NCBI GenBank assembly: GCA_017457045.1
Contig: JAFTIF010000007.1
Span: 1 to 53,049 of the forward strand
DNA from: Bacilli bacterium
GTDB taxonomy: Bacteria; Bacillota_I; Bacilli_A; RFN20; UBA1709
Direction of reading: 5' to 3'
Length of the DNA stretch: 53,049 bases
Of this stretch, positions 25,210 to 33,878 are shown one piece after another. The position numbers were made by a program, and so were the translations under genes. The first letter of the stretch is position 1, and every line of letters begins with the position of its first letter. The notes below the pieces were generated by a model. That model was not told the DNA's origin. It saw only the letters and a program-made list of their open reading frames with translations, and ran no database searches.

Positions 25210-27315
25210 CTATGCTGCTACGATATAAGCATATGAAGCTGCTGTTCCTGCAACTGTGATAACTGTCCATAAGATTGAGTTAATGAATGCACCTAACCAA
25301 ATAGAACCAGTTTTCTTATATGTGTATCTTGAGATAATTACAGCGATTACTAATACTGCAACTATTGGGAATAATACGATATAGCTTAAGTTCATTCCAG
25401 GTTGCCATAATACACCAGTTGATTTGAATGTAATGTATTGAATTAAGATTGGTAATAATATTGCGCCTGCTGTGAATGCAGCATTAATTGCTACTGATGC
25501 CCATTCAGGTAAGTTTTTAACTCTATATGTTTGGTTTGCGATTGCATTACATACATAGTAAACACCAAAGATTGGTAAGTAACGTAACATTGTTGGAAGC
25601 ATTAATTCAACATTAAATACTTTCATTTGTAATGTCCATAATCTGAAGTCTGTTGTAAAGATATCCCAGTTTACCCATAATACTGTGAACATTGCTGATA
25701 CAACGATAGCTGCTAATAATAATGTTTTTAATAATCTGCTTACACTACCGATACGTGCAACTTCAAATGGGTTTGTATTTAATTCTTCTGTGTGTCTAAT
25801 TTTATTAACAACTCTTGTTACAACGTTTGCTAATAAAATGATTGCGATTGCGATTAAACCACATGCAGCTGACCAAACTGATACCCAGTTAGTTGTGTCT
25901 TGTGGATATAATGGAGAGTTAGGGAATACTGAACCAGCCCAGTCAGAAATCTTATCAACGTTAAATGCGATAACGAAGAAACAAACTACTGCTGGAATCC
26001 AGTATACTAAGTGAGCTTGTAAGCCTTTTAATTCTACTGTACCTGCTGCTTCTACTTCAGGAACTACGTCTTCATAAACGATTCTTCCATCTTCAGTTTC
26101 TAATCTTCTCTTCTTTAATTCTGCGAAGAAAGGAATTGTTAATAATAAGCTAATTAATGGGAAAATCATGAAGATAACTGCTGCTAAACCGATTGTAGCT
26201 GTAGCTTCTTTTAATGTCCAAACTTGGTTAGAAGGTTTGATATATTTGTGTCCATTTGGAGTTCCAAATGATGTGTAGAAGAATTCTACTAATGATGCTG
26301 TTGATGGAACTGACCAGTGGTTTAATGGGTGAATTTCATCTGCTTCATAGATTACTCTGAATGGTGCGTCGATTGCTGCGCCGTTAGCAGGTGTATCAAC
26401 TTTTTGTCCACCTACATAATATCCACCATTTTCAATGTCAATAACGCCTGTTGTTTTCCAAGAGTTATCTCCAACGAATGAAGCTGCGCCTTGAGATTGT
26501 AAGAATTGTCTACAAATTGTTGGATTTCCATTTACATCTTTAGATGTGTAGAAGAATTCATCATCTTTTGCTTTTAACATACCAACATCAACGTTAGCAT
26601 CAGCAAAAATAAATGATGACCATCCTTGCATTAAGCCAGCTGAGATAATACCTAAATATTGTCCTTCAGCTTGTTTTTCTTCAAGAGTTTTATAAACGAT
26701 TTCGCCTTTATCATCACGAACTGGTAATCCGTAACTGTCTAATTTCATTGATTTATCTACAAAACCACCGTATGTAACTGAGTCTTGTAATAAAGTCATA
26801 GCTGTTGTATAACCACCCATTGAGTGACCTGAAATACCAATTTTTGATTTGTCAACTTCTGGTAAGTTATATAAATATTTAACTGAATCATACATACCTT
26901 TAGTTGCCATCATAGCACCTGTAGATCCTGTATTTTCGTGGTTACCATGACCTTCTCTGTCGATTGCTAATACGATAAATCCACGTCTTGCTAATTCTAC
27001 TGCGAAAGGCATTTGTAATTCACGGTTGTTTAAATAACCATGTGTTAAAACGACTGCTGGTAATTTGTTTGTTTCTGATGCATCTTTAGGCATATATAAT
27101 AAACCTGATGCAACTGTACCAGAAACTTTAATTTTAGTTGGTTGGCCTGTTGCTTCATCAATCAACATGCCAGTGTTCTTTTCGTCACGTAAGTCAGTAA
27201 TCTTGATTGAATATCCTTTAGTTTGGATAAGTGAACCTAAGAAACTAGTAACTAAGATGACGACAAGAGAAATCGCTAACATAAGTAATGATTTCTTATT
27301 TTGTTTAAAATACAT
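25210..27315 (-). CDS. Alpha/beta hydrolase fused to a polytopic membrane domain
   Basis: A 701-residue membrane protein. Helix 1 is at about 10-30. Residues about 60-350 form an alpha/beta hydrolase on the outer face: oxyanion segment LTHGYLNNRE (90-99), nucleophile elbow GHSMGG (Ser165) and a candidate catalytic His in IHPLNHWS. From residue about 370 there are roughly eight hydrophobic helices. This architecture recurs in uncultured Firmicutes as I recall, but has no assigned substrate; an esterase or peptidase acting at the membrane is the plain guess. Codon choice (GCT, GTA, ACT) resembles the well-expressed genes here. It stands alone between malQ and glpK, with a GGAGG site. Confidence 0.75.
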   Translation of the reverse strand: MYFKQNKKSLLMLAISLVVILVTSFLGSLIQTKGYSIKITDLRDEKNTGMLIDEATGQPTKIKVSGTVASGLLYMPKDASETNKLPAVVLTHGYLNNRELQMPFAVELARRGFIVLAIDREGHGNHENTGSTGAMMATKGMYDSVKYLYNLPEVDKSKIGISGHSMGGYTTAMTLLQDSVTYGGFVDKSMKLDSYGLPVRDDKGEIVYKTLEEKQAEGQYLGIISAGLMQGWSSFIFADANVDVGMLKAKDDEFFYTSKDVNGNPTICRQFLQSQGAASFVGDNSWKTTGVIDIENGGYYVGGQKVDTPANGAAIDAPFRVIYEADEIHPLNHWSVPSTASLVEFFYTSFGTPNGHKYIKPSNQVWTLKEATATIGLAAVIFMIFPLISLLLTIPFFAELKKRRLETEDGRIVYEDVVPEVEAAGTVELKGLQAHLVYWIPAVVCFFVIAFNVDKISDWAGSVFPNSPLYPQDTTNWVSVWSAACGLIAIAIILLANVVTRVVNKIRHTEELNTNPFEVARIGSVSRLLKTLLLAAIVVSAMFTVLWVNWDIFTTDFRLWTLQMKVFNVELMLPTMLRYLPIFGVYYVCNAIANQTYRVKNLPEWASVAINAAFTAGAILLPILIQYITFKSTGVLWQPGMNLSYIVLFPIVAVLVIAVIISRYTYKKTGSIWLGAFINSILWTVITVAGTAASYAYIVAA

Positions 27316-27430
27316 AATTCTGTTTCCTCCATTCTTTGTTATTGTATTTCTTTTATATTATTAGTCCTAAGACTATTAATAACTTTATAAACGGCTAAAC
27401 TACTAAACTACTTTTTTAAACTGCTAAATA

Positions 27431-28939
27431 TTAATCATCTAATGTAACTTCAGGATTATATCTAGCCATTGCTACAGCTTTCTTCCATCCTAAAATTCTA
27501 GATTTTCTTTTTTCTAAATCATTTGAAGGAGTAAATACTCTTTCAATTACTTTATTATCTCTAATATCATCAATATCTTTCCAATATCCTACTTTTAATC
27601 CTGCAAGATATGAAGCACCTAAAGCTGTAACTTCAACAACTTTTGGTCTAACTACATCTGCTAATAAAACATCTGATTGGAATTGTAACAAGAAGTTATT
27701 TTGGCTTGCACCGCCATCAACATTAAGTGCTTTAACTTTAACACCTAAATCTTGTTCCATTGCATGATAAATATCATAAACTTGATAAGCAATACCTTCT
27801 AATACTGCTCTAATGAAATGTTCTTTTTTAGTTCCTCTAGTGATACCAGTAACAGTACCTCTAGCTGTTGAATCCCAATGAGGAGCACCTAAACCTACGA
27901 ATGCTGGAACAACATATACTCCATTTGAAGTATCAACTGAATTAGCATATTTTTCTGTTTCTGCAGCATTCTTAACCATTCTTAGTTCATCACGAATCCA
28001 TTGAACTACTGCACCACCTACGAATACACTACCTTCTAATACATAACTAGGTTTATCATCTAAACTAGCTGCTAATGTAGTAACTAAACCATGTTTTGAT
28101 TTAATTGCTTCATTACCTGTATTCATTAACATGAAACATCCTGTTCCATATGTATTCTTAACATCACCTTTATTAACACATAATTGTCCAAATAAAGCTG
28201 CTTGTTGGTCACCTACTACACCACAAATAGGAATTCTTGCACCAATTACTGATTCATCAGTATATCCATATAAATGGCTTGAAGGATATACTTCAGGAAG
28301 AAGTGATGCAGGAATATCAAATAATTTTAATAAATCTTCATCCCATTTTAATGTATGGATATTAAATATCATTGTTCTACTTGCATTTGAATAGTCTGTA
28401 GCATGAATTTTACCACCTGATAATTGCCACATTAAATATGTATCAATTGTACCAAATGCTAATTCACCTTTTTCAGCTCTTTCTCTAACACCTGGAACAT
28501 TATCTAAAATCCATTTAATTTTTGTTGCACTAAAATATGCATCAATAACTAAACCTGTTTTATCATAGATAAAATCAGATAAACCTTGTTCTTTTAATGT
28601 TTCACAATAAGAAGCTGTTCTACGACATTGCCAAACAATTGCATTGTAAACTGGATCACCAGTTTTTCTATCCCAAACAATTGTTGTTTCTCTTTGGTTT
28701 GTAATACCAATTGCTGCAATTTGATTAATATTTGTTTTTGATCTAATTAATGTTTCAGGAATAACACCTAATTGACTTCCTAAAATTTCAACTGGATCAT
28801 GTTCAACCCATCCTGCTTGAGGATAAATTTGTGGGAATTCTTGATTAGTACTTCCTTTAATATCACCATGTTTATCAAAAACAATTGCTCTAGAACTAGT
28901 CGTTCCTTGGTCTAATGCCAATATATATTTATTATCCAT
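27431..28939 (-). CDS. glpK: Glycerol kinase
   Basis: A 502-residue FGGY kinase of normal length. ADP-binding start [71 protein letters not shown]. It phosphorylates glycerol to sn-glycerol-3-phosphate. The His that HPr phosphorylates in Bacillus/Enterococcus GlpK (in a YHFYG segment) is absent: the aligned stretch reads [13 protein letters not shown]. It is the last gene of the glp operon, after two FAD oxidoreductases and DUF1667. No glpF transporter is in the window. Confidence 0.96.
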   Translation of the reverse strand: MDNKYILALDQGTTSSRAIVFDKHGDIKGSTNQEFPQIYPQAGWVEHDPVEILGSQLGVIPETLIRSKTNINQIAAIGITNQRETTIVWDRKTGDPVYNAIVWQCRRTASYCETLKEQGLSDFIYDKTGLVIDAYFSATKIKWILDNVPGVRERAEKGELAFGTIDTYLMWQLSGGKIHATDYSNASRTMIFNIHTLKWDEDLLKLFDIPASLLPEVYPSSHLYGYTDESVIGARIPICGVVGDQQAALFGQLCVNKGDVKNTYGTGCFMLMNTGNEAIKSKHGLVTTLAASLDDKPSYVLEGSVFVGGAVVQWIRDELRMVKNAAETEKYANSVDTSNGVYVVPAFVGLGAPHWDSTARGTVTGITRGTKKEHFIRAVLEGIAYQVYDIYHAMEQDLGVKVKALNVDGGASQNNFLLQFQSDVLLADVVRPKVVEVTALGASYLAGLKVGYWKDIDDIRDNKVIERVFTPSNDLEKRKSRILGWKKAVAMARYNPEVTLDD

Positions 28940-28972
28940 ATGTTTATTTTCCTTTCTTTTTATTAAAAGGTT

Positions 28973-29329
28973 CTATTTATTTACATTTTTTGTAGCAATA
29001 AAGTCTACTCCTGTATTTAGAACATTTTTAACTACTACGTCACCAATTCTAACTGGTGCTTCAACTACTACATCTTTTAAAGTTTCTAATGCATCAAAGA
29101 TTAATTCTTTTTTAATAGAATCTGATGTTTTAACAGAAACCATTGCGATTTCTCCACCACTAACTTTAACTACACTAGTTACCATTCTTTTAGGGCAAGT
29201 ACATTCTTCTTTAGCGTATTTTGCACCTCTAGGACATGTATTACCACTAACTTTGATATCTTCCAAATTTGAATCATCTACTGTAAGATGACAACCCATT
29301 GGACAAACAATACAAATCATTTCTTTCAT
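28973..29329 (-). CDS. DUF1667 cysteine-rich redox partner
   Basis: A 118-residue protein with an N-terminal CIVCPMGCHL (Cys6, Cys9, Cys13) and a second cluster CPRGAKYAKEECTCPKRM, the signature of DUF1667. In many anaerobic Firmicutes it is encoded between GlpA-like/GlpB-like oxidoreductases and glpK, as here. The cysteines probably carry an Fe-S cluster or Zn and link the flavoproteins; this is inference from context. Start eight bases after an AGGAGG site. Confidence 0.88.
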   Translation of the reverse strand: MKEMICIVCPMGCHLTVDDSNLEDIKVSGNTCPRGAKYAKEECTCPKRMVTSVVKVSGGEIAMVSVKTSDSIKKELIFDALETLKDVVVEAPVRIGDVVVKNVLNTGVDFIATKNVNK

Positions 29330-29341
29330 TACTATGTCCTC

Positions 29342-30598
29342 CTATTTAATTAATTCAACTGTAACTTCTTTACCTTGTTTTAATTTTTCAACAAGTTCAG
29401 ATTTTAAATTGATTGTTTCCATTTCACCTGGAGTTACAATTTGTTTTCTCTTACTAAATAACTTTTCACCATCAACGCTTACTCTAATTTCAACATTTCT
29501 AAAGACGTTACCAACACGCATCTTTAAACCTAATGGTTCATAATTATCATCTTTATTAATTAATTGAGGTACAACATATCTAATACCATTAATTGCATTT
29601 ACTTTAATTACTTCTTCACTTGCTTTTGCACCATTTAAATATGCAACTGCACATTCACCTGCATGGCTTGCTTCAGCAGAAACAAAGTCGACTAAATCGT
29701 GAACATGTAATACGTTACCACATGAGAATACACCATCGATATTTGTCATCATTTGGTCATTAACAATTGCGCCACCTGTAATTGGTGATAATTTAACGTT
29801 TGCTCCACTTGCTAATTCATTTTCAGGAAGTAAGCCAACACTTAATAACAATGTATCACATTTAATTTCTTCACAAGTTTCCATCTTTGGTTGTAATCTT
29901 TCATCAACTTCAGCGATAACAACGCTTGAAACTCTTCCTTCACCTTTAATATCTACAACTGTATGTGAGAATTTTAAAGGAATATTGAAGTCATTTAAAC
30001 ATTGAACAATGTTTCTGTTTAAACCACTTGAATATGGCATTAATTCAACACAAGCTTTAACTTTTGCACCTTCAAAAGTCATACGTCTTGCCATGATAAG
30101 TCCAATATCACCACTACCTAAGATAACACATTCTTTACCAGGTAAATATCCATCGATATTAACTAATTTTTGTGCAGTACCTGCTGAGAAAATACCAGCA
30201 GCTCTACATCCAGCAATATTAATAGCTCCACGTGGTCTTTCTCTACATCCACAAGCTAAGATAATTGCATCTGCTTTAATTTTTAATAAACCATCTGCTT
30301 CGTTTACAGCTGTAATTGTTTTATCATCTTTAACACTGATTACAGTAGTATCTAATTTATATTCAATGTTTCTTTCTAAAACTTGATCAATAAATCTACC
30401 AGCGTATTCAGGTCCTGTTAATTCTTCTTTAAAAGTATGTAAACCAAATCCATTATGGATACATTGGTTTAAAATACCACCTAATGTTGATTCTCTTTCA
30501 AGAATTAAAATATCTCTTTCACCTTTATCATATGCAGCAACTGCAGCAGCAAGACCAGCAGGTCCTCCGCCAATGATAACTAATTTTCTATTAATCAT
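29342..30598 (-). CDS. NAD(P)/FAD-dependent oxidoreductase of the anaerobic G3P dehydrogenase operon
   Basis: A 418-residue flavoprotein. FAD-binding GGGPAGLAAAVAAYD at residues 9-23; second Rossmann motif CVILGSGDIGLIMARRM; C-terminal FAD site NIDGVFSCGNVLHVHDLVD. It likely passes electrons between the GlpA-like subunit and NAD or another carrier. Its ATG overlaps the stop of the GlpA-like gene (TAATG), and DUF1667 follows 12 bases downstream. It is equivalent in position to GlpB, but of the pyridine-nucleotide-disulfide type. Confidence 0.87.
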   Translation of the reverse strand: MINRKLVIIGGGPAGLAAAVAAYDKGERDILILERESTLGGILNQCIHNGFGLHTFKEELTGPEYAGRFIDQVLERNIEYKLDTTVISVKDDKTITAVNEADGLLKIKADAIILACGCRERPRGAINIAGCRAAGIFSAGTAQKLVNIDGYLPGKECVILGSGDIGLIMARRMTFEGAKVKACVELMPYSSGLNRNIVQCLNDFNIPLKFSHTVVDIKGEGRVSSVVIAEVDERLQPKMETCEEIKCDTLLLSVGLLPENELASGANVKLSPITGGAIVNDQMMTNIDGVFSCGNVLHVHDLVDFVSAEASHAGECAVAYLNGAKASEEVIKVNAINGIRYVVPQLINKDDNYEPLGLKMRVGNVFRNVEIRVSVDGEKLFSKRKQIVTPGEMETINLKSELVEKLKQGKEVTVELIK

Positions 30599-32025
30599 TA
30601 TTTTGCCTCCCCAACTACTACATTTGAGTTTCTACCACTCTTAGTAATTTCTTTCATATTCTTTCCTAATTCACGAGCTAAGATTTCCATAACTTTTGGT
30701 GTACAGAAGCCCATTTGGCATCTACCCATACCTGCTCTAGTACGACGTTTAACACCATCTAAATCTTTTGCTCCTAAAGGACGTGTAATTGCAGAAACAA
30801 TTTCACCTTCAGTTACTACTTCACATCTACATACGATATGACCAAATAAAGGATTTTCTTTAATTAATTTTTCTTGTTCTTCATCACTTAATTTTGAGAA
30901 GTGAGGAATTCCATGTCTAATAGCTTCAAAATTATCTTTTTTAGTTAAGCCTAATTTATTAGCTACATCATTTGCTACATCAACAGCAATCGCTGGAGCG
31001 CTTGATAAACCTGGTGATTCAATACCTGAAACATTGTAGAAACCTTCTACATCACTCCAACCGATAATGAAATCATCTCTATCATCATGAGCTCTTAAAC
31101 CTGAGAATTGAGTGATAATTCCACGTTTATTTAATGTAGGAATTGTTAGTAATGCTTTATTCCAAGCTTCATTTAATCCATTAAATGTAGTTGCAACATC
31201 ACTCTTACCTTCAATATCTAAAGCTGTTGGGCCAACTAAAATATTTCCATGTGTTGTAGGTGCAACTAAAATACCTTTACCCATTTTAGTAGGTGTTTGG
31301 AATAAAGTTGTATGTGAATAATAACCATATGCTTTATCTAATAAACAATATTCACCTTTTCTAGCAACAATTGAGAATTTATCATTGCTAATCATGTTGT
31401 TTAAATCATCTGCATATACACCTGCTGCATTAACAACAACTTTTGCTTCGTATTCAGATGCATCAGCACAAACAACTCTTAATCCGCCTTCAATTTTTTC
31501 AATGCTAATAACTTCTTTTTCGAATTCAAATTTAACACCGTTTACATATGCATTTTCAGCGTAAGCAATAGTCATTTCGTATGGACTAACAATACCACTT
31601 GATGGTATTTTTAATGCCCATTTAACTTGGTTAGATAAATAAGGTTCTTCATTTCTTGCTTCATCTCCAGAAATAATGCTCATTCCTTCTACTCCATTAT
31701 CTAGACCTTTTTGATATAAACCTTCTAATGTAGCTTTGCTTTCATCATCAAAAGCTAAAACAAATGCGCCATTTCTTTTGAAAGGGAAATCTAATTCTTT
31801 AGCTAAATCATCAAACATTTTATTACCTAAAACATTATACTTAGCTTTTAAAGAACCAGGTTTAGCATCAAATCCTCCATGAACAATACCAGAGTTTGCT
31901 TTACTTGTTCCACAAGAAACATCATTTTCTTTTTCAAGAACTACGATATCACCTGAAAAGCGAGATAATTCTCTTGCAATGGAAGCCCCAATTACTCCAC
32001 CACCAATAATTAATACATCAATCAT
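30598..32025 (-). CDS. glpA: GlpA-like FAD oxidoreductase with C-terminal [2Fe-2S] domain (glycerol-3-phosphate dehydrogenase)
   Basis: A 475-residue protein. DAO-type FAD site IIGGGVIGASIARELSRFSG; substrate domain with GIVHGGFDAKPGS. The C-terminal domain has HIVCRCEVVTEGEIVSAI and GMGRCQMGFCTPKV, i.e. the C-x-C / C-x4-C cysteines of a BFD-type [2Fe-2S] domain. Probable anaerobic oxidation of sn-glycerol-3-phosphate to dihydroxyacetone phosphate, feeding tpiA (43331-44092). First gene of the glp operon; AGGAGGATAT site. The gene name is by similarity; other amino/hydroxy-acid oxidoreductases share the fold. Confidence 0.85.
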   Translation of the reverse strand: MIDVLIIGGGVIGASIARELSRFSGDIVVLEKENDVSCGTSKANSGIVHGGFDAKPGSLKAKYNVLGNKMFDDLAKELDFPFKRNGAFVLAFDDESKATLEGLYQKGLDNGVEGMSIISGDEARNEEPYLSNQVKWALKIPSSGIVSPYEMTIAYAENAYVNGVKFEFEKEVISIEKIEGGLRVVCADASEYEAKVVVNAAGVYADDLNNMISNDKFSIVARKGEYCLLDKAYGYYSHTTLFQTPTKMGKGILVAPTTHGNILVGPTALDIEGKSDVATTFNGLNEAWNKALLTIPTLNKRGIITQFSGLRAHDDRDDFIIGWSDVEGFYNVSGIESPGLSSAPAIAVDVANDVANKLGLTKKDNFEAIRHGIPHFSKLSDEEQEKLIKENPLFGHIVCRCEVVTEGEIVSAITRPLGAKDLDGVKRRTRAGMGRCQMGFCTPKVMEILARELGKNMKEITKSGRNSNVVVGEAK

Positions 32026-32057
32026 TTTCGATATCCTCCTATTTAATTATTTTCATT

Positions 32058-32112
32058 AAAAAAACACAATACAAAATAAAGCTACACAAGTAACTATATT
32101 TATGTAATTGTG
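32058..32112 (-). terminator. Leader terminator of the glp operon (candidate GlpP antitermination site)
   Basis: In the minus-strand leader, CACAATTACA (32103-32112) can pair with TGTATTGTG (32065-32073, one bulged base), immediately followed by seven Ts (32058-32064). A second TTGTG copy in the loop (within 32086-32090) can pair with the same CACAA, giving a competing, shorter hairpin without a T-run. This is the arrangement expected of a leader controlled by the antiterminator GlpP, whose gene lies about 1.2 kb upstream. Confidence 0.55.
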
Positions 32113-32169
32113 ACTCTGCTTTCTCTTACTCATACATATATATTATATTTGCTTTTTAACTACATCTTT

Positions 32170-32198
32170 ATTTTATATAAAATAATGCAGAATTTCAA
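32170..32198 (-). promoter_or_regulatory. Promoter of the glp operon
   Basis: Minus-strand -35 TTGAAA (32193-32198), 17-base spacer, -10 TAAAAT (32170-32175). It predicts a leader of about 135 bases before glpA. A second perfect TATAAT (32142-32147) with only a weak -35 lies downstream as an alternative. Confidence 0.6.
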
Positions 32199-32213
32199 GA
32201 GAATGTTAAAAAT

Positions 32214-32238
32214 TTGACAATCTTCACGTTTTTTCACA
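32214..32238. promoter_or_regulatory. Three TTSACR repeats upstream of the glp promoter
   Basis: TTGACA (32214), TTCACG (32223) and TTCACA (32233) are spaced 9-10 bases, 16 bases upstream of the -35. The 12-mer AAATTTGACAAT at its start is repeated exactly upstream of gap. Possible operator for a shared regulator. Confidence 0.4.
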
Positions 32239-32241
32239 AAC

Positions 32242-32271
32242 AAAAAAAAGGTATCCATTTGGAATACCTTT
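32242..32271 (-). terminator. Terminator of the fbp-glpP-galM operon
   Basis: Minus-strand stem AAAGGTAT / ATACCTTT extended by CC/GG inside, loop AAAT, followed by eight Ts in all. Confidence 0.85.
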
Positions 32272-32279
32272 CATTAATA

Positions 32280-33314
32280 TTACAAGCAATCAAATTCAAA
32301 TCTAATTTTTTCTTGATAATCTTTATTTTTTTCTTGAATAATTAAAGTCTTATATTCGTCCATATTTATTGCATTAGGAATATATTGACATTCAATACAA
32401 ATAGAATCATGAAGTCCAATATTATGATTAATTTGAACTTCTTCACCACGAGGATAATTACATGTATAAATGACAACTCCATGATATGAAGTATATACTT
32501 TAAGTCTTCTTCCGGATTCTTTTTCTTGATAAATGATTTGAGGAACATTTTCATCAACTTTTTCAAACATAAAGAAATGATCGTATCCAAATGCAGCATG
32601 ATCTTTTAAAGAAGAATCGAACATATGTGTTCCGATTTTCTTAAAGTTCCTAAAATCCATAACTTCATTTACTTTATCTACCGAAATAGTAATTAAATAA
32701 TTATCAAGTCTAGTATATTTGTCGGCATTAATCATCAATTCATGATTCAAAATATTACTTCTAGCAAACCCACTTAAATTAAAATAAGTATGGTTTGTTA
32801 AATTAATTAATGTATCTTCATCTGAATTTGTATCATAGACTAAATCAATTGTGTTCTTATATTTATATACTATATATGAAGATTTAACACTAGTTTCTCC
32901 ATTGAATCCATCATCCTTAGCAATTGTAGTAAATACTATTTTAGTATAATCTTCTGTTTCTAAAATCTTATAATCCCATAAATGTTCTGAAATACCATTA
33001 CTTCCACCATGTAAACAGTTGTGGTCATTATCATTTAATTCTAACTTATTTTTATTTCCATTTAGTTCATATTCACCTAGATTTATTCTTCCGGATACTC
33101 TTCCAATAGTTTTTCCATAATATGAACTGGATTTAATAAACCCATTTGCATTCAAAGGATGCATTACTACACTTTCACTAATGCCATCTTTATTAGGAAC
33201 ACATAAATCCTTAATAGCTGCACCTAAATTCAAAAATGATACATACATTCCACTTTCATTAAATACTTTAATTTCAATAATATCATTTTCTAATTTAACA
33301 ACTTCGTAACTCAT
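32280..33314 (-). CDS. galM: Aldose 1-epimerase (mutarotase)
   Basis: A 344-residue protein with the mutarotase motifs: GKTIGRVSGRINLGEYELNG, NCLHGG (catalytic-site His), NLTNHTYFNLSG and YGYDH-like FGYDHFFMF, then SICIECQYIPNAIN containing the catalytic Glu. It interconverts alpha and beta anomers of glucose/galactose. I prefer the ATG at 33314, two bases after the glpP stop and preceded by a GGGG stretch, to the upstream start at 33326, which would overlap glpP. Last gene of the fbp-glpP-galM run. Confidence 0.9.
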   Translation of the reverse strand: MSYEVVKLENDIIEIKVFNESGMYVSFLNLGAAIKDLCVPNKDGISESVVMHPLNANGFIKSSSYYGKTIGRVSGRINLGEYELNGNKNKLELNDNDHNCLHGGSNGISEHLWDYKILETEDYTKIVFTTIAKDDGFNGETSVKSSYIVYKYKNTIDLVYDTNSDEDTLINLTNHTYFNLSGFARSNILNHELMINADKYTRLDNYLITISVDKVNEVMDFRNFKKIGTHMFDSSLKDHAAFGYDHFFMFEKVDENVPQIIYQEKESGRRLKVYTSYHGVVIYTCNYPRGEEVQINHNIGLHDSICIECQYIPNAINMDEYKTLIIQEKNKDYQEKIRFEFDCL

Positions 33315-33316
33315 AA

Positions 33317-33865
33317 CTAACCCCACAATTCACTTTCACTTGTAGAACAAGCAACTGCTCCATGTGCAAAAGCAGCCTCAATATGCTTAGTAGTAGAAAT
33401 TAATCCACCAGCGATAATATTAGCATTTATATTTTTAGAAAAATAACTGATTAATTCAGGAATTAATCCTGGTAGAATTTCAACATCAGTTGGTTTACAT
33501 CTTTCAATATTAGATATAGCAGTCTTAATAGATTGAGAGTCTAACATAAATACACGGAAAATTGAATTTAAACCTACGCTAGTAGCAGCCTTTACTAAAC
33601 TTGACTTAGTAGTAATAATGCCATCTGGTTTAATATTGTTAGCAATATATCTTACTGCAGCTTCGTCTTTACCAAATCCTTCAATCATTTCAATATGTAA
33701 GTAAACCTTTTTATTTGCCTTATGACATCTATTTACAACATCATCAATTTTGCAAATATCACCACTTAATACAAAAACTACTTCAACATTACTATTTAAG
33801 GCCTTTTGCAATCCTTCTTCATTCTTAATTGCTGCAATTATATTTTTCTTTTTAGAAAATTGCAT
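33317..33865 (-). CDS. glpP: Glycerol-3-phosphate-responsive antiterminator GlpP
   Basis: A 182-residue protein of the GlpP family (TIM-barrel-like): VVFVLSGDICKIDDVVNRCHKANK, VYLHIEMIEGFGKDEAAVRYI, PDGIITTKSSLVKAA, RVFMLDSQS, EILPGLIPEL and IIAGGLISTTKHIEAAFAHGAVACSTS. In Bacillus GlpP with G3P binds the leader of glpD mRNA to prevent termination. The ATG at 33865 is favoured, because GAGGG lies at proper distance from it and directly abuts the ATG at 33871. It lies between fbp and galM and probably acts on the leader terminator at 32058-32112. Confidence 0.92.
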   Translation of the reverse strand: MQFSKKKNIIAAIKNEEGLQKALNSNVEVVFVLSGDICKIDDVVNRCHKANKKVYLHIEMIEGFGKDEAAVRYIANNIKPDGIITTKSSLVKAATSVGLNSIFRVFMLDSQSIKTAISNIERCKPTDVEILPGLIPELISYFSKNINANIIAGGLISTTKHIEAAFAHGAVACSTSESELWG

Positions 33866-33878
33866 AATCATCCCTCGC

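Noticed and set aside
32214..32219. TTGACA as a plus-strand -35 box
   Set aside because: No plus-strand gene follows and there is no fitting -10; the hexamer is better explained as one of three direct repeats.
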